Assembly (NCBI RefSeq): GCF_900110865.1
Contig: NZ_FOFD01000004.1
Location: forward strand, 571,378-635,377
Direction of reading: 5' to 3'
Origin: Natrinema salaciae
GTDB taxonomy: Archaea > Halobacteriota > Halobacteria > Halobacteriales > Natrialbaceae
DNA length: 64,000 nucleotides
Shown: positions 1-9,130 of the stretch, piece after piece
Numbering within the stretch: position 1 is the first letter of the stretch
Layout: every line of letters starts with the position of its first letter
Made by a program: the position numbers and the translations under genes
The notes under the pieces: generated by a model
The model's input: the letters and a program-made list of their open reading frames with translations, nothing else
The model's database searches: none
What the model was told of the DNA's origin: nothing

Positions 1-4
1 GGTA

Positions 5-2620
5 ATGGGTGAAAGAAACGGGGGCGATGGGAGTACCGCTCGGACGCAAGACCGAGCAGCGAGCCCCATTGTCGGTATCGTCTTGCTGTTCGGTTTCGTT
101 ATTGTCGGCGCACTGCTGGTGTTCGTCGCCGGATCGGCGATGTTCGACGCGCTCGAGTCGCAGGCGCACGGGGAACAGAGCGAACAGACGCTGAAACAGT
201 TCGACAAGGACCTCACGACGGCCGGGATACAAAACGACACCTCGGGATCCGTCTATTTCGACGAACAGACGGAGAACAAGATCGTGAGCGATGGGGAGCT
301 CAGGGTGACGGTCTCGGACGGGTACGTGAGTAACACGAGTCGGCCGATCGAGTTACGCACTCTCGTGACGACGGACGGGGGCGGAAACGAGTTTGCGTAC
401 CAGGCCGGCGGCATCTGGCGGGTGAACGACGATCGAGCGACGGCCGTCTCGGACCCGGATCTCCGGTACTACACGGAGAGCGTCAACGACGAACAGGTGG
501 GACGGGTCGACATTTCACCGGTCACGGTCGACGGGACCGTCGGTACCGGCGAGCACGCGATCCAACAGGCCAGTTCGGAGACGTTCCACTCGTTCGGAAA
601 AGACATCGAGTACGTGAACTACGTGACCGTCGAGGTTTCCGACACGGCCTACCATCACGGCTGGTACGACTTCCTGAAAGACGAGTTCAATGCGACCGAC
701 GAGAGCGAGGTTTCGGCGGACTGCACCAGCCCTGGGAACGTCGACGAGAACGTCATCTGTCACGACGAAGCGGGAGAGACGGTTACGGTCGTCGCGACCG
801 TCGACGGGCAGACGCCGCTCGCGAACCTCGTGGACATCGAGCCGACGGTGTACGGCGGCCTGTATCTCGAGGGGACGTCGGACAGCCTCGACTCGACACT
901 CGAGGTGAACGGATACGACGATAACGTGATCGGAACCAACGAGACCGAGGACCTCTTCCTCGCGAATTACAACACGTACAAGCTCGAGAACAACGCAGAG
1001 GTAACCGGGATACCGGTCGTCAACGGCGAACTCGGTTCCAGGGGGAATCCGGATATTTCCGCGATCGGATACGGTCTCACCGTCAACCCGGTGCACAACA
1101 GGGGACCGTTCGACGCGAACAACAGCGCGTACTGGTTAGGTGCGAGTGTAAACGACAGGGATGCACTCGCGACCGAGTTGTCCAGTTCGTACAGCGATAT
1201 CGCCGACATCAACGGCGAGATCGACGACGTCCGGACGAACTATCTCGACGGGAATCCGACGGCCAGCGGGACCGTCACCGCGGGGATGTACGACGGAGCC
1301 GGCTCGATCGGGACTGTCGATTCCTCCGACGGAAACGTTCACATCGGCGTCGACGGAAACCTCAATCTCGCGGGCGTCACCGTGAAAGGGGACAACCAGA
1401 CGAGTATCTACGTCGACGGCAACGTCGAACTCTCGGACGTCGAGATCCAACCCGACGACCGGGCGAACGCCCTCTGGGTGTACGCCTCGAACGACTCGAC
1501 GATCACGATCAACGACGACTTCCAGGGCGTCGTCTACGCGCCGGGTGCCGACATCGAAATCGCCGATGGAACGACGATCGACGGCGCGATCGTCGCCGGA
1601 AACGACGTGGGAATCGGCGACAACGTCGAGATCAACTTCGATCGGTCGCTACGGTCGGACACGCCGCTTTCGCCCGCCGACGAAAACAAGATGTTCGAGT
1701 ACGGGGAGACGAGACCGCCGCTCGACGCGACGTTCGTGCTCGACCGGTCCGGGTCGATGGGGCCGCACAAGTCCGTAATCGACAGGGAACGGATAGAGGG
1801 CGACGACTGGGAACCGATTCCCGTCGACCAGCCCTTCCGGAACGAGAATTACGGTCTCGATATCGAAGTTCGAAACACCACCACCGGGGACGTCAAACGC
1901 CTCGGATCCAACGACTACGCCGACCCCGATAACTGGCAGGAGATCCGCGTCATAGAGCATTGTGGCTGGTACTATTGCTACGATACCACCACCATCGAGG
2001 TGTACCAGCATCCGGGCAACGATCCAGGCAGGGTCCGCGTCGATGCGACCAGGGACTTCATCAACCTGATGAACGAGTCGAACGGCGATCGAGCCGGCGT
2101 GTACGAATTCAACGGCCGTGGAAACGTGCTTCACCACCTCGACTCGGACCTCAACGCGACCAAAGCGGACGTCGTCGGCAGGGCGAACGGCGGAACGAGC
2201 ATGGGTCACGGTCTCAAGGAAGCCCTCGACGACTACAGAGTCAACGGAAAGTCGGGGCAAGAACGAATCGCGGTGCTGTTGAGTGACGGGCAAAACAACC
2301 GCGGCGGCGACTCGTACATGGATACGCAAGTCCGAGAGGCCAAAGATCTCAACGTCACGCTCTACACCGTCGGACTCGTCGGGCCGAGAGATAGCTCGAT
2401 CCCGGAGGGGAAACTCGAGAACTGGGCCCAAGACACCGGGGGAGAGTTCTACAAAGCGGAAAACTCCACCGCCCTCCGTGAGATCTTCGAGACGATCGCC
2501 AAAGACGAGGTCCAGGTCGACCAGAACATCCAGATGGGCATTTCCGTCACCAACGAGCGGGAGACCACGAGCGGCTACGCGATCAGCGTATCCGAGCAGA
2601 CGGTGGAGATCAGCGACTGA
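5..2620 (+). CDS. Pilin-like/VWA-domain surface protein
   Basis: An 871-residue exported protein. Residues about 20-45 form the hydrophobic segment typical of haloarchaeal type IV pilin-like N-termini (AASPIVGIVLLFG), which anchors the protein in the membrane or a pilus-like structure. Residues about 420-545 are a run of short G/D/N-rich beta repeats (VDGNVEL, VVYAPGADIEI) resembling right-handed beta-helix or bactofilin-like folds. A von Willebrand A domain follows, with MIDAS motif DRSGSM near residue 578, the Thr in NGGTSMGHG near 730 and the Asp in LLSDGQ near 760. About 100 residues containing a CGWYYC cysteine pair are inserted after the first MIDAS motif, where the canonical domain continues directly. 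The start ATG lies 4 bases into the window, so an upstream start cannot be excluded. It probably mediates metal-dependent adhesion; ligand unknown. Confidence 0.85.
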   Translation: MGERNGGDGSTARTQDRAASPIVGIVLLFGFVIVGALLVFVAGSAMFDALESQAHGEQSEQTLKQFDKDLTTAGIQNDTSGSVYFDEQTENKIVSDGELRVTVSDGYVSNTSRPIELRTLVTTDGGGNEFAYQAGGIWRVNDDRATAVSDPDLRYYTESVNDEQVGRVDISPVTVDGTVGTGEHAIQQASSETFHSFGKDIEYVNYVTVEVSDTAYHHGWYDFLKDEFNATDESEVSADCTSPGNVDENVICHDEAGETVTVVATVDGQTPLANLVDIEPTVYGGLYLEGTSDSLDSTLEVNGYDDNVIGTNETEDLFLANYNTYKLENNAEVTGIPVVNGELGSRGNPDISAIGYGLTVNPVHNRGPFDANNSAYWLGASVNDRDALATELSSSYSDIADINGEIDDVRTNYLDGNPTASGTVTAGMYDGAGSIGTVDSSDGNVHIGVDGNLNLAGVTVKGDNQTSIYVDGNVELSDVEIQPDDRANALWVYASNDSTITINDDFQGVVYAPGADIEIADGTTIDGAIVAGNDVGIGDNVEINFDRSLRSDTPLSPADENKMFEYGETRPPLDATFVLDRSGSMGPHKSVIDRERIEGDDWEPIPVDQPFRNENYGLDIEVRNTTTGDVKRLGSNDYADPDNWQEIRVIEHCGWYYCYDTTTIEVYQHPGNDPGRVRVDATRDFINLMNESNGDRAGVYEFNGRGNVLHHLDSDLNATKADVVGRANGGTSMGHGLKEALDDYRVNGKSGQERIAVLLSDGQNNRGGDSYMDTQVREAKDLNVTLYTVGLVGPRDSSIPEGKLENWAQDTGGEFYKAENSTALREIFETIAKDEVQVDQNIQMGISVTNERETTSGYAISVSEQTVEISD

Positions 2621-2676
2621 ACGGCAGGCCCGTCCGCGATCGGTATCGGACCGTTCGAGGGAGGTGAACTAATTTC

Positions 2677-3726
2677 ATGGGGAACGCGATCAAGCGAGCC
2701 GGGCTGCTCTGTCTGCTGCTGGGAGCGGCGACGCTACTCGCACCCACGTTCGGGTTCGATTTAGCGGCCCTCGATCGCGGTCTCGAGGCGAGCGTCGCGG
2801 ACGACGAGCAAAACGCGCTTCTCGGGTTGGAATCGACGTACGACGGGACGACGATCGAGTACGAGACGGGGTTCTTCGGCTTCCCGTCGACGGATCGGAG
2901 CGCCGAAGTCGTCGCGGTAGAGAACAACGGCGAGAATCCACTCGACGTCGAGGTGACCGTATCCTCGGTTCGCTGGAACGGCGGCGACGACAGACGCGTT
3001 CTGCGCCCGGTCGACGGAACGGCGACACTCGAGAGCGGACAGCGCGATACCATCGATCTCGAGTGCAGTCGCGACGTCGCGGCCGACGCCGAGAACGCGG
3101 TCGTCGGACTGGATATCGACGCGTCCGGATCACCGGTTTCAGTGGACCGCCAGGAGTACGAGATCACGGGCGTCTCCTTCGCGTGCGAGGGAACGCAAAG
3201 CGCCGGCAGCGGCGATCCGGACGAGATCGTCCCGATCGGTGAGACCGACCTGACGCTCGTCGACGGATCGGCCACGGCCGAGACGTCGACCGGCGGGTTC
3301 CAGCAGGAAGACAGTCGAGTCACGTTCGACGTTCGAAACGACGGCACCGACGACGTGACGGTGACCGGAATCGGCGTGCGAAACACGACGAGCGACGCGA
3401 ACGAGGTCTACTACTGTGCCGAGTACTGGTTCTTCGGGTGCACCGCAACGGACGACGAAGTGACGATCGACGGAACGACCAACGGAGCCAGGAACGTCGA
3501 CGAGGCGATCACGATCGGCGAGGGCAACACCTACAGCCTGGACGAGAACGCGACGATCGCGACCGGCGATACCGCCACGGTCGCGCTCGAGCAGTTCCGT
3601 GAGGACGGGTTCAACAGTCAGGTCGACATGCGCGGAACGGAACTGACGGTGCTGCTCGTCGTCGAGGACCCGGCAAACCCCGGCAACGAAATCGGGATCG
3701 AAACGGAGATATCGATCCCGGCGTAG
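2677..3726 (+). CDS. Secreted haloarchaeal protein, DUF1102-like
   Basis: A 349-residue exported protein of unknown function. The N-terminus has a short basic stretch and a hydrophobic signal (residues about 8-25) followed by APTFGFD. This GPTFGF/APTFGF signature recurs in the exported protein starting at 4514, so the two are related; both recall the haloarchaeal DUF1102 group. The rest is acidic, beta-rich sequence with at least two phrases typical of immunoglobulin-like or CARDB-like modules (NNGENPLDVEVTV, RNDGTDDVTVTGI) and a CAEYWFFGC cysteine pair near residue 250. It lies 56 bases after the VWA protein on the same strand and may be co-transcribed with it. Likely a cell-surface component working with the VWA protein (inference). 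Confidence 0.8.
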   Translation: MGNAIKRAGLLCLLLGAATLLAPTFGFDLAALDRGLEASVADDEQNALLGLESTYDGTTIEYETGFFGFPSTDRSAEVVAVENNGENPLDVEVTVSSVRWNGGDDRRVLRPVDGTATLESGQRDTIDLECSRDVAADAENAVVGLDIDASGSPVSVDRQEYEITGVSFACEGTQSAGSGDPDEIVPIGETDLTLVDGSATAETSTGGFQQEDSRVTFDVRNDGTDDVTVTGIGVRNTTSDANEVYYCAEYWFFGCTATDDEVTIDGTTNGARNVDEAITIGEGNTYSLDENATIATGDTATVALEQFREDGFNSQVDMRGTELTVLLVVEDPANPGNEIGIETEISIPA

Positions 3727-3939
3727 TACGCGAGAATTAGTTCCATATTGATAACTCGAATCGGAACCGGGTGGCGGCCGAAAGAATCGACAGCGTTTCG
3801 CCTCGCCCTGCTGACGGGTGTCGGTGATGCTGACGCCGAACGGTACGCAGGAACGTGCCACGGAAGACGCCGATCGGGTCGAGACGTTGGCAACAAGCGT
3901 TATGTATCAGTAGACCTGTTATTCATACTGATCAGGGGG

Positions 3940-4512
3940 ATGGCAACGACAAGCGAGAGCCAGCCGGCCCAGACGGGGCCTGCGGCCGACGACGCCCAGT
4001 CGAGGGAAGGGGAAATTTTCGACCTGCTGAGCAATCAGCGTCGCCGGTACGCCATCCACTACTGCAAGCGCGAAGCCGGCCCCGTCACGTTGGGTGACCT
4101 CGCCGAGCACGTCGCCGCCTGGGAACTCGAGAAGGAGGTCGAGGAACTCACGTCGGCCGAACGGAAGCGCGTGTACACGTCGTTACAGCAGAGCCATCTG
4201 CCGACGCTCGAGCGAGCCGACGTGATCGAGTTCGACGACCGAACGATCGAACTCACCGACGAAGCGGCGGAGCTGGACGTCTACCTCGACATCGTGCCCG
4301 GCGATTCGGTCCCGTGGGGCGTCTACTATCTGGGGCTGACCGTGATCGGGACGATCGTGATGGCAGGGCTGTGGCTCGAGGTGTTGCCGACCGAGACGAT
4401 ACCGGAACTCGGCTGGGCGACGGCGGTCTTCGCGCTGTTCGCCGTGTCGGCGGTCGTCCACGTGGGACAGAACCGACGAATGCGACTCGGCGGGATGGAG
4501 CGGCCGCCGTAG
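3940..4512 (+). CDS. Winged-helix membrane-associated regulator (DUF7344-like)
   Basis: A 190-residue protein from the ATG at 3940; the reading frame is open further upstream, but that part has no protein-like composition. Residues about 25-110 match the haloarchaeal DUF7344-type winged helix: EIFDLLSNQRRRYAIHY, a predicted helix-turn-helix (VTLGDLAEHVAAWE) and KRVYTSLQQSHLPTLERADVI. Two transmembrane helices follow (about 128-150 and 158-178), so the DNA-binding part is probably tethered to the inner membrane face. It sits between two related secreted-protein genes, ends one base before the second, and is therefore a plausible regulator of this cluster. The family assignment is strong; the target is inferred from position only. 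Confidence 0.85.
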   Translation: MATTSESQPAQTGPAADDAQSREGEIFDLLSNQRRRYAIHYCKREAGPVTLGDLAEHVAAWELEKEVEELTSAERKRVYTSLQQSHLPTLERADVIEFDDRTIELTDEAAELDVYLDIVPGDSVPWGVYYLGLTVIGTIVMAGLWLEVLPTETIPELGWATAVFALFAVSAVVHVGQNRRMRLGGMERPP

Positions 4513-4513
4513 T

Positions 4514-5812
4514 ATGGCTCGACTGTGGACCCTCGTCGCGGTCTGTCTGATTACCGCTGGCCTGATCACGATGGCCGGTCCGACGTTCGGATTCTCGTCG
4601 CTCGCGGCCGATCGCGGGGTACAGGTGGCCTCCGTAGACGATCCGAACGCGTATCTGGGGGTCGTCGACAACTCGGGATCGGCCGATGCAGATATCGGAA
4701 ACAGCAACGACGAGAGTTTGCTGTACTACCTCAACGACAATGCGGGCGAGTTCTCGAGTGCCAGTGCGATCAGCGCCAACGTGACCGGGTTCAACGGCGA
4801 GGCAACGAGCCTCAACGCGCGCGTCGAGGCCGATAGCGGGTCGAACGACTACGTCGTCATCGTCGACTGTGGGAGTTCGAATCGGAAAGGGGACGGAACC
4901 GTCACGGTCGACCTCGTCGCAGCGGAGGGCATCCGGGTCGAACTGGAGCGGACGACCGCACAGACGATCAGCGTGAACTGCCGCGGTGGCGGCAACGGCA
5001 AGACTGGCGACGGGTTCGACGACCTCCGAGTCGGTGACGTGGACGCGTACACCTCGCCCGGAGACGACCGACAGGAGTTCGCGTTCACTCCCTCGAGCAA
5101 ACTCAACTCCGGAAACGGTGAAGTCAGAATCGACCTGAACGATGCACACCCGGACGCGGTCGACTACGAAGCGCCACCGACGTACTATCCCGACGTGACG
5201 CTCCACCAGGGCAGCGGATGGGTGGAGTACGACGGGAATACCCACGAGATCGTATATCACGCAGGTTCACAGGATAAAGCCGGAAACGAAATTCGGCTCT
5301 CGGTCGGAGATTACGCATCCTACGAGCCAAGCGGCCCACACGAAGTCACGTTCACTCGGACGAAATCGGGGGCGCAGGGGAACACGTTCTTCAGCGTCGT
5401 CGACACGGGAACCACACCACTCGAGAACGTCGACGTGAGCGACGTCCCACCGGACTCACAGTACGACGACGGTGAGTCACAGACGTTCGCGTTTACGTTT
5501 GGACTCGAGCCGAGTGGCAGTGATCAGCTCGCTATCGATCTCACGGAACCGCAAAACGGCGGCGTCGACTATTCGCAGATCGACTGGGGCGGAGACGCTC
5601 GTGGAATTACCGTCGTGAACGGCGGGGGCAGCGCGTGGTACGATTCAGATACCAACGAAATTCGGTACCAAGTCGACGGAGATTCGAAAGGAGATCGGGT
5701 CGAAATCCGGGTCAAGGGATACGCCACCGATAGCAGCGGAGGTCCGTACGAGGTCCCCATCCGCTGGGAACGGGCGGGTGCCAACGAGAGCGATTCGTTC
5801 GTGATCGGATAA
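4514..5812 (+). CDS. Secreted protein with duplicated C-terminal domain, DUF1102-like
   Basis: A 432-residue exported protein starting one base after the upstream regulator stops, so the two are probably translated from one mRNA. A signal sequence (residues about 5-25) ends in GPTFGF, followed by DRGVQVASVDDPNAYLG, matching the N-terminal block of the protein at 2677. Residues about 30-165 form that shared domain with two Cys. The remainder contains two copies of a module of about 100 residues: the first (about 180-290) and second (about 315-425) share a QEFAF/QTFAF start, a V-hydrophobic-DL strand, a THEI-Y/TNEIRY strand and a closing GPHEVTF/GPYEVPI strand. Function unknown; a surface or appendage-associated role with the VWA protein is inferred. 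Confidence 0.8.
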   Translation: MARLWTLVAVCLITAGLITMAGPTFGFSSLAADRGVQVASVDDPNAYLGVVDNSGSADADIGNSNDESLLYYLNDNAGEFSSASAISANVTGFNGEATSLNARVEADSGSNDYVVIVDCGSSNRKGDGTVTVDLVAAEGIRVELERTTAQTISVNCRGGGNGKTGDGFDDLRVGDVDAYTSPGDDRQEFAFTPSSKLNSGNGEVRIDLNDAHPDAVDYEAPPTYYPDVTLHQGSGWVEYDGNTHEIVYHAGSQDKAGNEIRLSVGDYASYEPSGPHEVTFTRTKSGAQGNTFFSVVDTGTTPLENVDVSDVPPDSQYDDGESQTFAFTFGLEPSGSDQLAIDLTEPQNGGVDYSQIDWGGDARGITVVNGGGSAWYDSDTNEIRYQVDGDSKGDRVEIRVKGYATDSSGGPYEVPIRWERAGANESDSFVIG

Positions 5813-5872
5813 GAGACAGCGTTAGTGAGCGCAAAATGCGGTCCGAACCCGTTTCGCCACCGAACCCGAACG

Positions 5873-5882
5873 CCTTTTTAGC
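5873..5882 (+). promoter_or_regulatory. TATA-like promoter for the 5904 gene and rli
   Basis: A run of T within CCTTTTTAGC lies about 27 bases before the ATG at 5904, the spacing expected for a leaderless or very short-leader haloarchaeal transcript. Because the next gene (the RLI ATPase) follows one base after the stop of the small membrane protein, this promoter may serve both. Confidence 0.45.
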
Positions 5883-5903
5883 GCCCGCCCCGCAGTTGCT
5901 CTC

Positions 5904-6218
5904 ATGTCGACCGAATCGATCAGCGACCGGCGCGAGCACATCCGCTCGGTCAGCGTGACGGCGTTGTCCGCGCTGCTGGGCGTCGGTGCGGCGCTGGCCT
6001 CCGCGACCTGGGTCGGGGTGTCCGACGCGGCGGCCCAGAGCACGCAGGCGCTCGCCTTCGTCTTCGGCGCGATCTTCGTCCAGTACGTCCTCATCAACGC
6101 CGCGGGGATCTACGGCGAGGACGAGTTCGGGACGAAACATTACCTGTTCGTCGCGTTCATGACCTTCGCACTGTGGTTCGTGACGTGGGGAATTCTCCTC
6201 ACCGCGGAGGCCTCCTGA
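5904..6218 (+). CDS. Small three-helix membrane protein
   Basis: A 104-residue haloarchaeal membrane protein without a recognised domain. Three hydrophobic helices are visible at residues about 16-38, 46-68 and 80-100, with a short soluble loop (GEDEFGTKHY) before the last. The N-terminus (MSTESISDRREHIRSVSVT) is charged and cytoplasmic-looking. It ends one base before the start of the ABCE1/RLI gene, so the two are almost certainly co-transcribed. This arrangement does not by itself reveal function. Confidence 0.75.
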   Translation: MSTESISDRREHIRSVSVTALSALLGVGAALASATWVGVSDAAAQSTQALAFVFGAIFVQYVLINAAGIYGEDEFGTKHYLFVAFMTFALWFVTWGILLTAEAS

Positions 6219-6219
6219 A

Positions 6220-8034
6220 ATGGCCGACGACAGCATCGCCGTCGTAGATCTGGACCGATGTCAGCCGGACCGGTGTGGCTACGAGTGCAAGAACTACTGC
6301 CCGCCGAATCGAACGGGCAAGGAGTGTATCACCCTTCGCGGCGAGGAGGCCGACGAAGGCCAGCCCGAACAGATCCACATCTCCGAGGAGATCTGTCTGG
6401 GCGAAACCTGCGGGATCTGCGTCGAGAAGTGTCCCTTCGACGCCATCGAGATCATCAACCTCCCGCAGGAGCTCCAGGACGAGCCGGCCCACCGCTACGG
6501 GGAGAACGCCTTCTCGCTGTACGGGCTCCCCGCACCACAGGACGGGCAGGTCACCGGCATCCTGGGACCCAACGGGATCGGGAAGACGACGGCCATCCGC
6601 ATCCTCGCCGGCGAACTCGAGCCCAACCTCGGGCGTCACCAGGAGGAGCCGGGGTGGGACGAGGTGCTCGAAGCCTACCGCGGCACCGAACTGCAGGACT
6701 ACATCGCGGACGTGCGAGACGGCGACGTCACGATCGCGCGAAAGCCCCAGTACGTCGACCAGATCCCGAATAGCTTCGACGGGAACACCCGCGAGCTGCT
6801 CGAGCGGACCGACGAGCGCGGTGCCCTGGGGGAGCTGGTCGAGCGGCTCTCGATCGGTCCCGTCATGGAGCAGTCGATCGACGACCTCTCGGGCGGCGAG
6901 CTCCAGCGGGTCGCCATCGCGGCCACGCTGGCACGGGACACGGACTTCTACTTCCTCGACGAGATCACGCCGTACCTCGACATCGGCCAGCGCGTGACGG
7001 CGGCGCGGCTGATCCGCGAGCTCGCCGAGGACGAGGACAAGTCGATGCTCGTCATCGAACACGACCTCGCCATCCTCGACCTGCTCGCGGACACGCTCCA
7101 CGTCGCGTACGGTGAGCCGGGCGCGTACGGCGTCGTCACCTCGCCCAAGTCCGTCCGCAACGGCATCAACGAGTACCTCTCGGGCTACCTCGACAACGAG
7201 AACATGCGGATCCGGCCGAACCCCATCGAGTTCGAGGAACACGCGCCCCGAACCGCGACCACCGCCGACGCGCTCGTCGAGTACCCCGACCTCACCAAAC
7301 AGTACGGCGACGGCGAGTTCTCCCTCGAGGTCGAGGGCGGAACGATCCGCGAGAACGAGGTACTCGGCATCGTCGGTCCCAACGGGATCGGGAAGTCGAC
7401 CTTCGCGAAGCTGCTCACTGGAAATCTCACGCCCGACGCGGGCGACGCCGATCTCGATCTGGACATCTCGTACAAGCCCCAGTACGTCACCATCGACCAG
7501 CACATGCGGGTCGACGCCTTCCTCTCGTCGATCACCGACCAGTTCGGCTCCTCGTACTGGAACACCGAGATCGCCCAGCCGCTCCAGTTAGAGCGGATCA
7601 TGGAGCAGAACCTTTCGGATCTCTCCGGCGGTGAGCGCCAGCGGGTCGCCATCGCGGCCTGTCTCTCCGAGTCGGCCGACCTCTACCTGCTCGACGAACC
7701 CTCGGCCCACCTCGACGTCGAACAGCGCGTCCAGGCCACCAAAGCGATCCGACGCTACGCGGAACAGCAGGACGCTACCGTGATGGTCATCGATCACGAC
7801 ATCTACATGATCGATCTGCTCGCGGACCGCCTGATGGTCTTCGACGGCGAGCCCGCGGTTCACGGTCGCGCCGGCCAACCGCAGTCGATGCGCGACGGGA
7901 TGAACGAGTTCCTCGCGAACCTCGAGGTCACGTTCCGCCGGGACGAGCGCACCTCGCGCCCGCGGATCAACAAGCCCGACTCGCAGTTAGATCGACAGCA
8001 AAAGAGCGACGGCGAGTACTACTACGCGCCGTAA
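6220..8034 (+). CDS. ABCE1/RLI ribosome-recycling ATPase
   Basis: A 604-residue homologue of ABCE1 (Rli1), the iron-sulfur ATPase that splits post-termination ribosomes into subunits in archaea and eukaryotes. Residues about 8-85 carry the two [4Fe-4S] clusters: a CQPDRCGYECKNYC group and a CLGETCGICVEKCP group. Two ABC ATPase domains follow, each with Walker A (GPNGIGKT near residue 116 and GPNGIGKS near 386), signature (LSGGELQR near 224, LSGGERQR near 468) and a conserved Walker B/switch His. The hinge motif after the second domain ends in YYYAP. Length is normal for the family. It is essential in organisms tested and cytoplasmic. Family assignment is very secure. Confidence 0.97.
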   Translation: MADDSIAVVDLDRCQPDRCGYECKNYCPPNRTGKECITLRGEEADEGQPEQIHISEEICLGETCGICVEKCPFDAIEIINLPQELQDEPAHRYGENAFSLYGLPAPQDGQVTGILGPNGIGKTTAIRILAGELEPNLGRHQEEPGWDEVLEAYRGTELQDYIADVRDGDVTIARKPQYVDQIPNSFDGNTRELLERTDERGALGELVERLSIGPVMEQSIDDLSGGELQRVAIAATLARDTDFYFLDEITPYLDIGQRVTAARLIRELAEDEDKSMLVIEHDLAILDLLADTLHVAYGEPGAYGVVTSPKSVRNGINEYLSGYLDNENMRIRPNPIEFEEHAPRTATTADALVEYPDLTKQYGDGEFSLEVEGGTIRENEVLGIVGPNGIGKSTFAKLLTGNLTPDAGDADLDLDISYKPQYVTIDQHMRVDAFLSSITDQFGSSYWNTEIAQPLQLERIMEQNLSDLSGGERQRVAIAACLSESADLYLLDEPSAHLDVEQRVQATKAIRRYAEQQDATVMVIDHDIYMIDLLADRLMVFDGEPAVHGRAGQPQSMRDGMNEFLANLEVTFRRDERTSRPRINKPDSQLDRQQKSDGEYYYAP

Positions 8035-8081
8035 GCCACAGTCAGCGACAGCCCATAGCCGCCGAGACGGAACGCCGACCC

Positions 8082-8603
8082 TCAGCTTATCAGCCGCTGA
8101 CAGGTCCCACAGAGGTTCTCCTCTTTGATGTCGACCTCGCGGACCGTCGGCGAGAAGTTCATCACGCAGCGGTTGTTGTCGCAGTGCTCGAGCCCGTAGG
8201 TGTGGCCGATCTCGTGGACGATTTCCTTGCGGACGCGGTCCTCGAAGATGTCGGCGGCGCTCTGGTTCGAGAAGCCGCCGTCGCTCGAGGTCTGGAGGCG
8301 GTAGGTGGAGACGACGCTGCCGCTCCCGTCGAGGTAGGCCAGCCCGAAGACGTAGTTGCGTCGCCGGTAAAAGAGGTCGTGGGGGGTTATCGCGATGTTC
8401 TTCTGGCCGCTGCCGACCCGTTCGGCCAGTTGGATGAACGTCTCGGCGGAGTACTGGTTCCGGTCGGAGTCGTAGGCGCCGTTGGGGACCGACTGCGAGT
8501 CGTTGATCGACACGTCGCAGTCGTAGACCGATCGAAGCGCCGTGGAGGCCGCCCGCTTGACCTCGGCGGGGACGTCCCCGACCGGCACGATATCGACGAG
8601 CAT
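8082..8603 (-). CDS. amzA: Archaemetzincin (AmzA)
   Basis: A 173-residue zinc metalloprotease of the archaemetzincin family (M54). The diagnostic zinc-binding sequence is complete: HEIGHTYGLEHC with the catalytic Glu, the conserved Cys, then CVMNFS, and after a further 17 residues the CGTC pair that binds a second structural zinc. The start at 8603 (MLVDIVPVG) fits the beginning of the family; the longer frame adds a non-conserved stretch of 16 residues. It is divergently arranged with the UPF0146 gene, whose start is only 39 bases away. Cytoplasmic aminopeptidase-like activity is known for some relatives, but physiological substrates in archaea are not established. Confidence 0.93.
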   Translation of the reverse strand: MLVDIVPVGDVPAEVKRAASTALRSVYDCDVSINDSQSVPNGAYDSDRNQYSAETFIQLAERVGSGQKNIAITPHDLFYRRRNYVFGLAYLDGSGSVVSTYRLQTSSDGGFSNQSAADIFEDRVRKEIVHEIGHTYGLEHCDNNRCVMNFSPTVREVDIKEENLCGTCQRLIS

Positions 8604-8642
8604 AGCAAGGGCTATGGCCGCGGGTGGCATAAACGTCCCGCC

Positions 8643-9050
8643 GTGGCCCACTCTCGCCGGAATCTCGATGTCATACTCGATTACCTAACGGAGTACGAAC
8701 AGGTCGTCGAGATCGGAATCGGCCGCCGGACCGAGCTGGCTCGAGCGCTCGCGGACCGAGGCGTGTCGGTCACCGCGACGGACGTCTACGACCGCGACGT
8801 TCCGGACGGCGTCGGATTCGTCCGCGACGACGTCGTCGACCCCGATCCGTCGGTCTACGCCGGTGCGGACGCGGTGTACGCGCGGAACCTGCCGCCGGAA
8901 CTCCACCGGCCGGCGCTGGCAGTCGCCCGCGACGCCGAGGCCGACTTCCTGTTCACGACGCTCGGCGGCGATCAGCCGGCGGTGCCGGTCGAACGGAAGA
9001 CGGTCGAGGAGGGGACGCTGTACGTCGCTCGAGCGGTCGAGTCGCCGTAA
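8643..9050 (+). CDS. UPF0146 family protein
   Basis: A 135-residue protein of the archaeal UPF0146 family, related in fold to small Rossmann-type methyltransferases. The motif VVEIGIGRRTELARAL (residues about 18-35) corresponds to a glycine-rich nucleotide loop, followed by TATDVYDRDV, the acidic residue position that would contact a ribose. The C-terminal strand LYVARAVESP closes the domain. The GTG at 8643 gives the best match to family length; a much longer upstream frame overlaps the oppositely oriented archaemetzincin gene and is not credible. Enzymatic activity has not been established for this family as far as I know. Confidence 0.85.
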   Translation: MAHSRRNLDVILDYLTEYEQVVEIGIGRRTELARALADRGVSVTATDVYDRDVPDGVGFVRDDVVDPDPSVYAGADAVYARNLPPELHRPALAVARDAEADFLFTTLGGDQPAVPVERKTVEEGTLYVARAVESP

Positions 9051-9130
9051 CGGTCGGATCGCGGTCGACACGACGGCGCTGACCGGTCGGTTCGAATGAG
9101 TTATCAGATCGCGGTTCGTTTCGAGGAGCG

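Noticed and set aside
3748-3939. Longer start for the winged-helix regulator
   Set aside because: The extra 64 codons have an Arg/Gly-rich, non-conserved composition, and the region contains an AT-rich promoter-like stretch just before the ATG at 3940.
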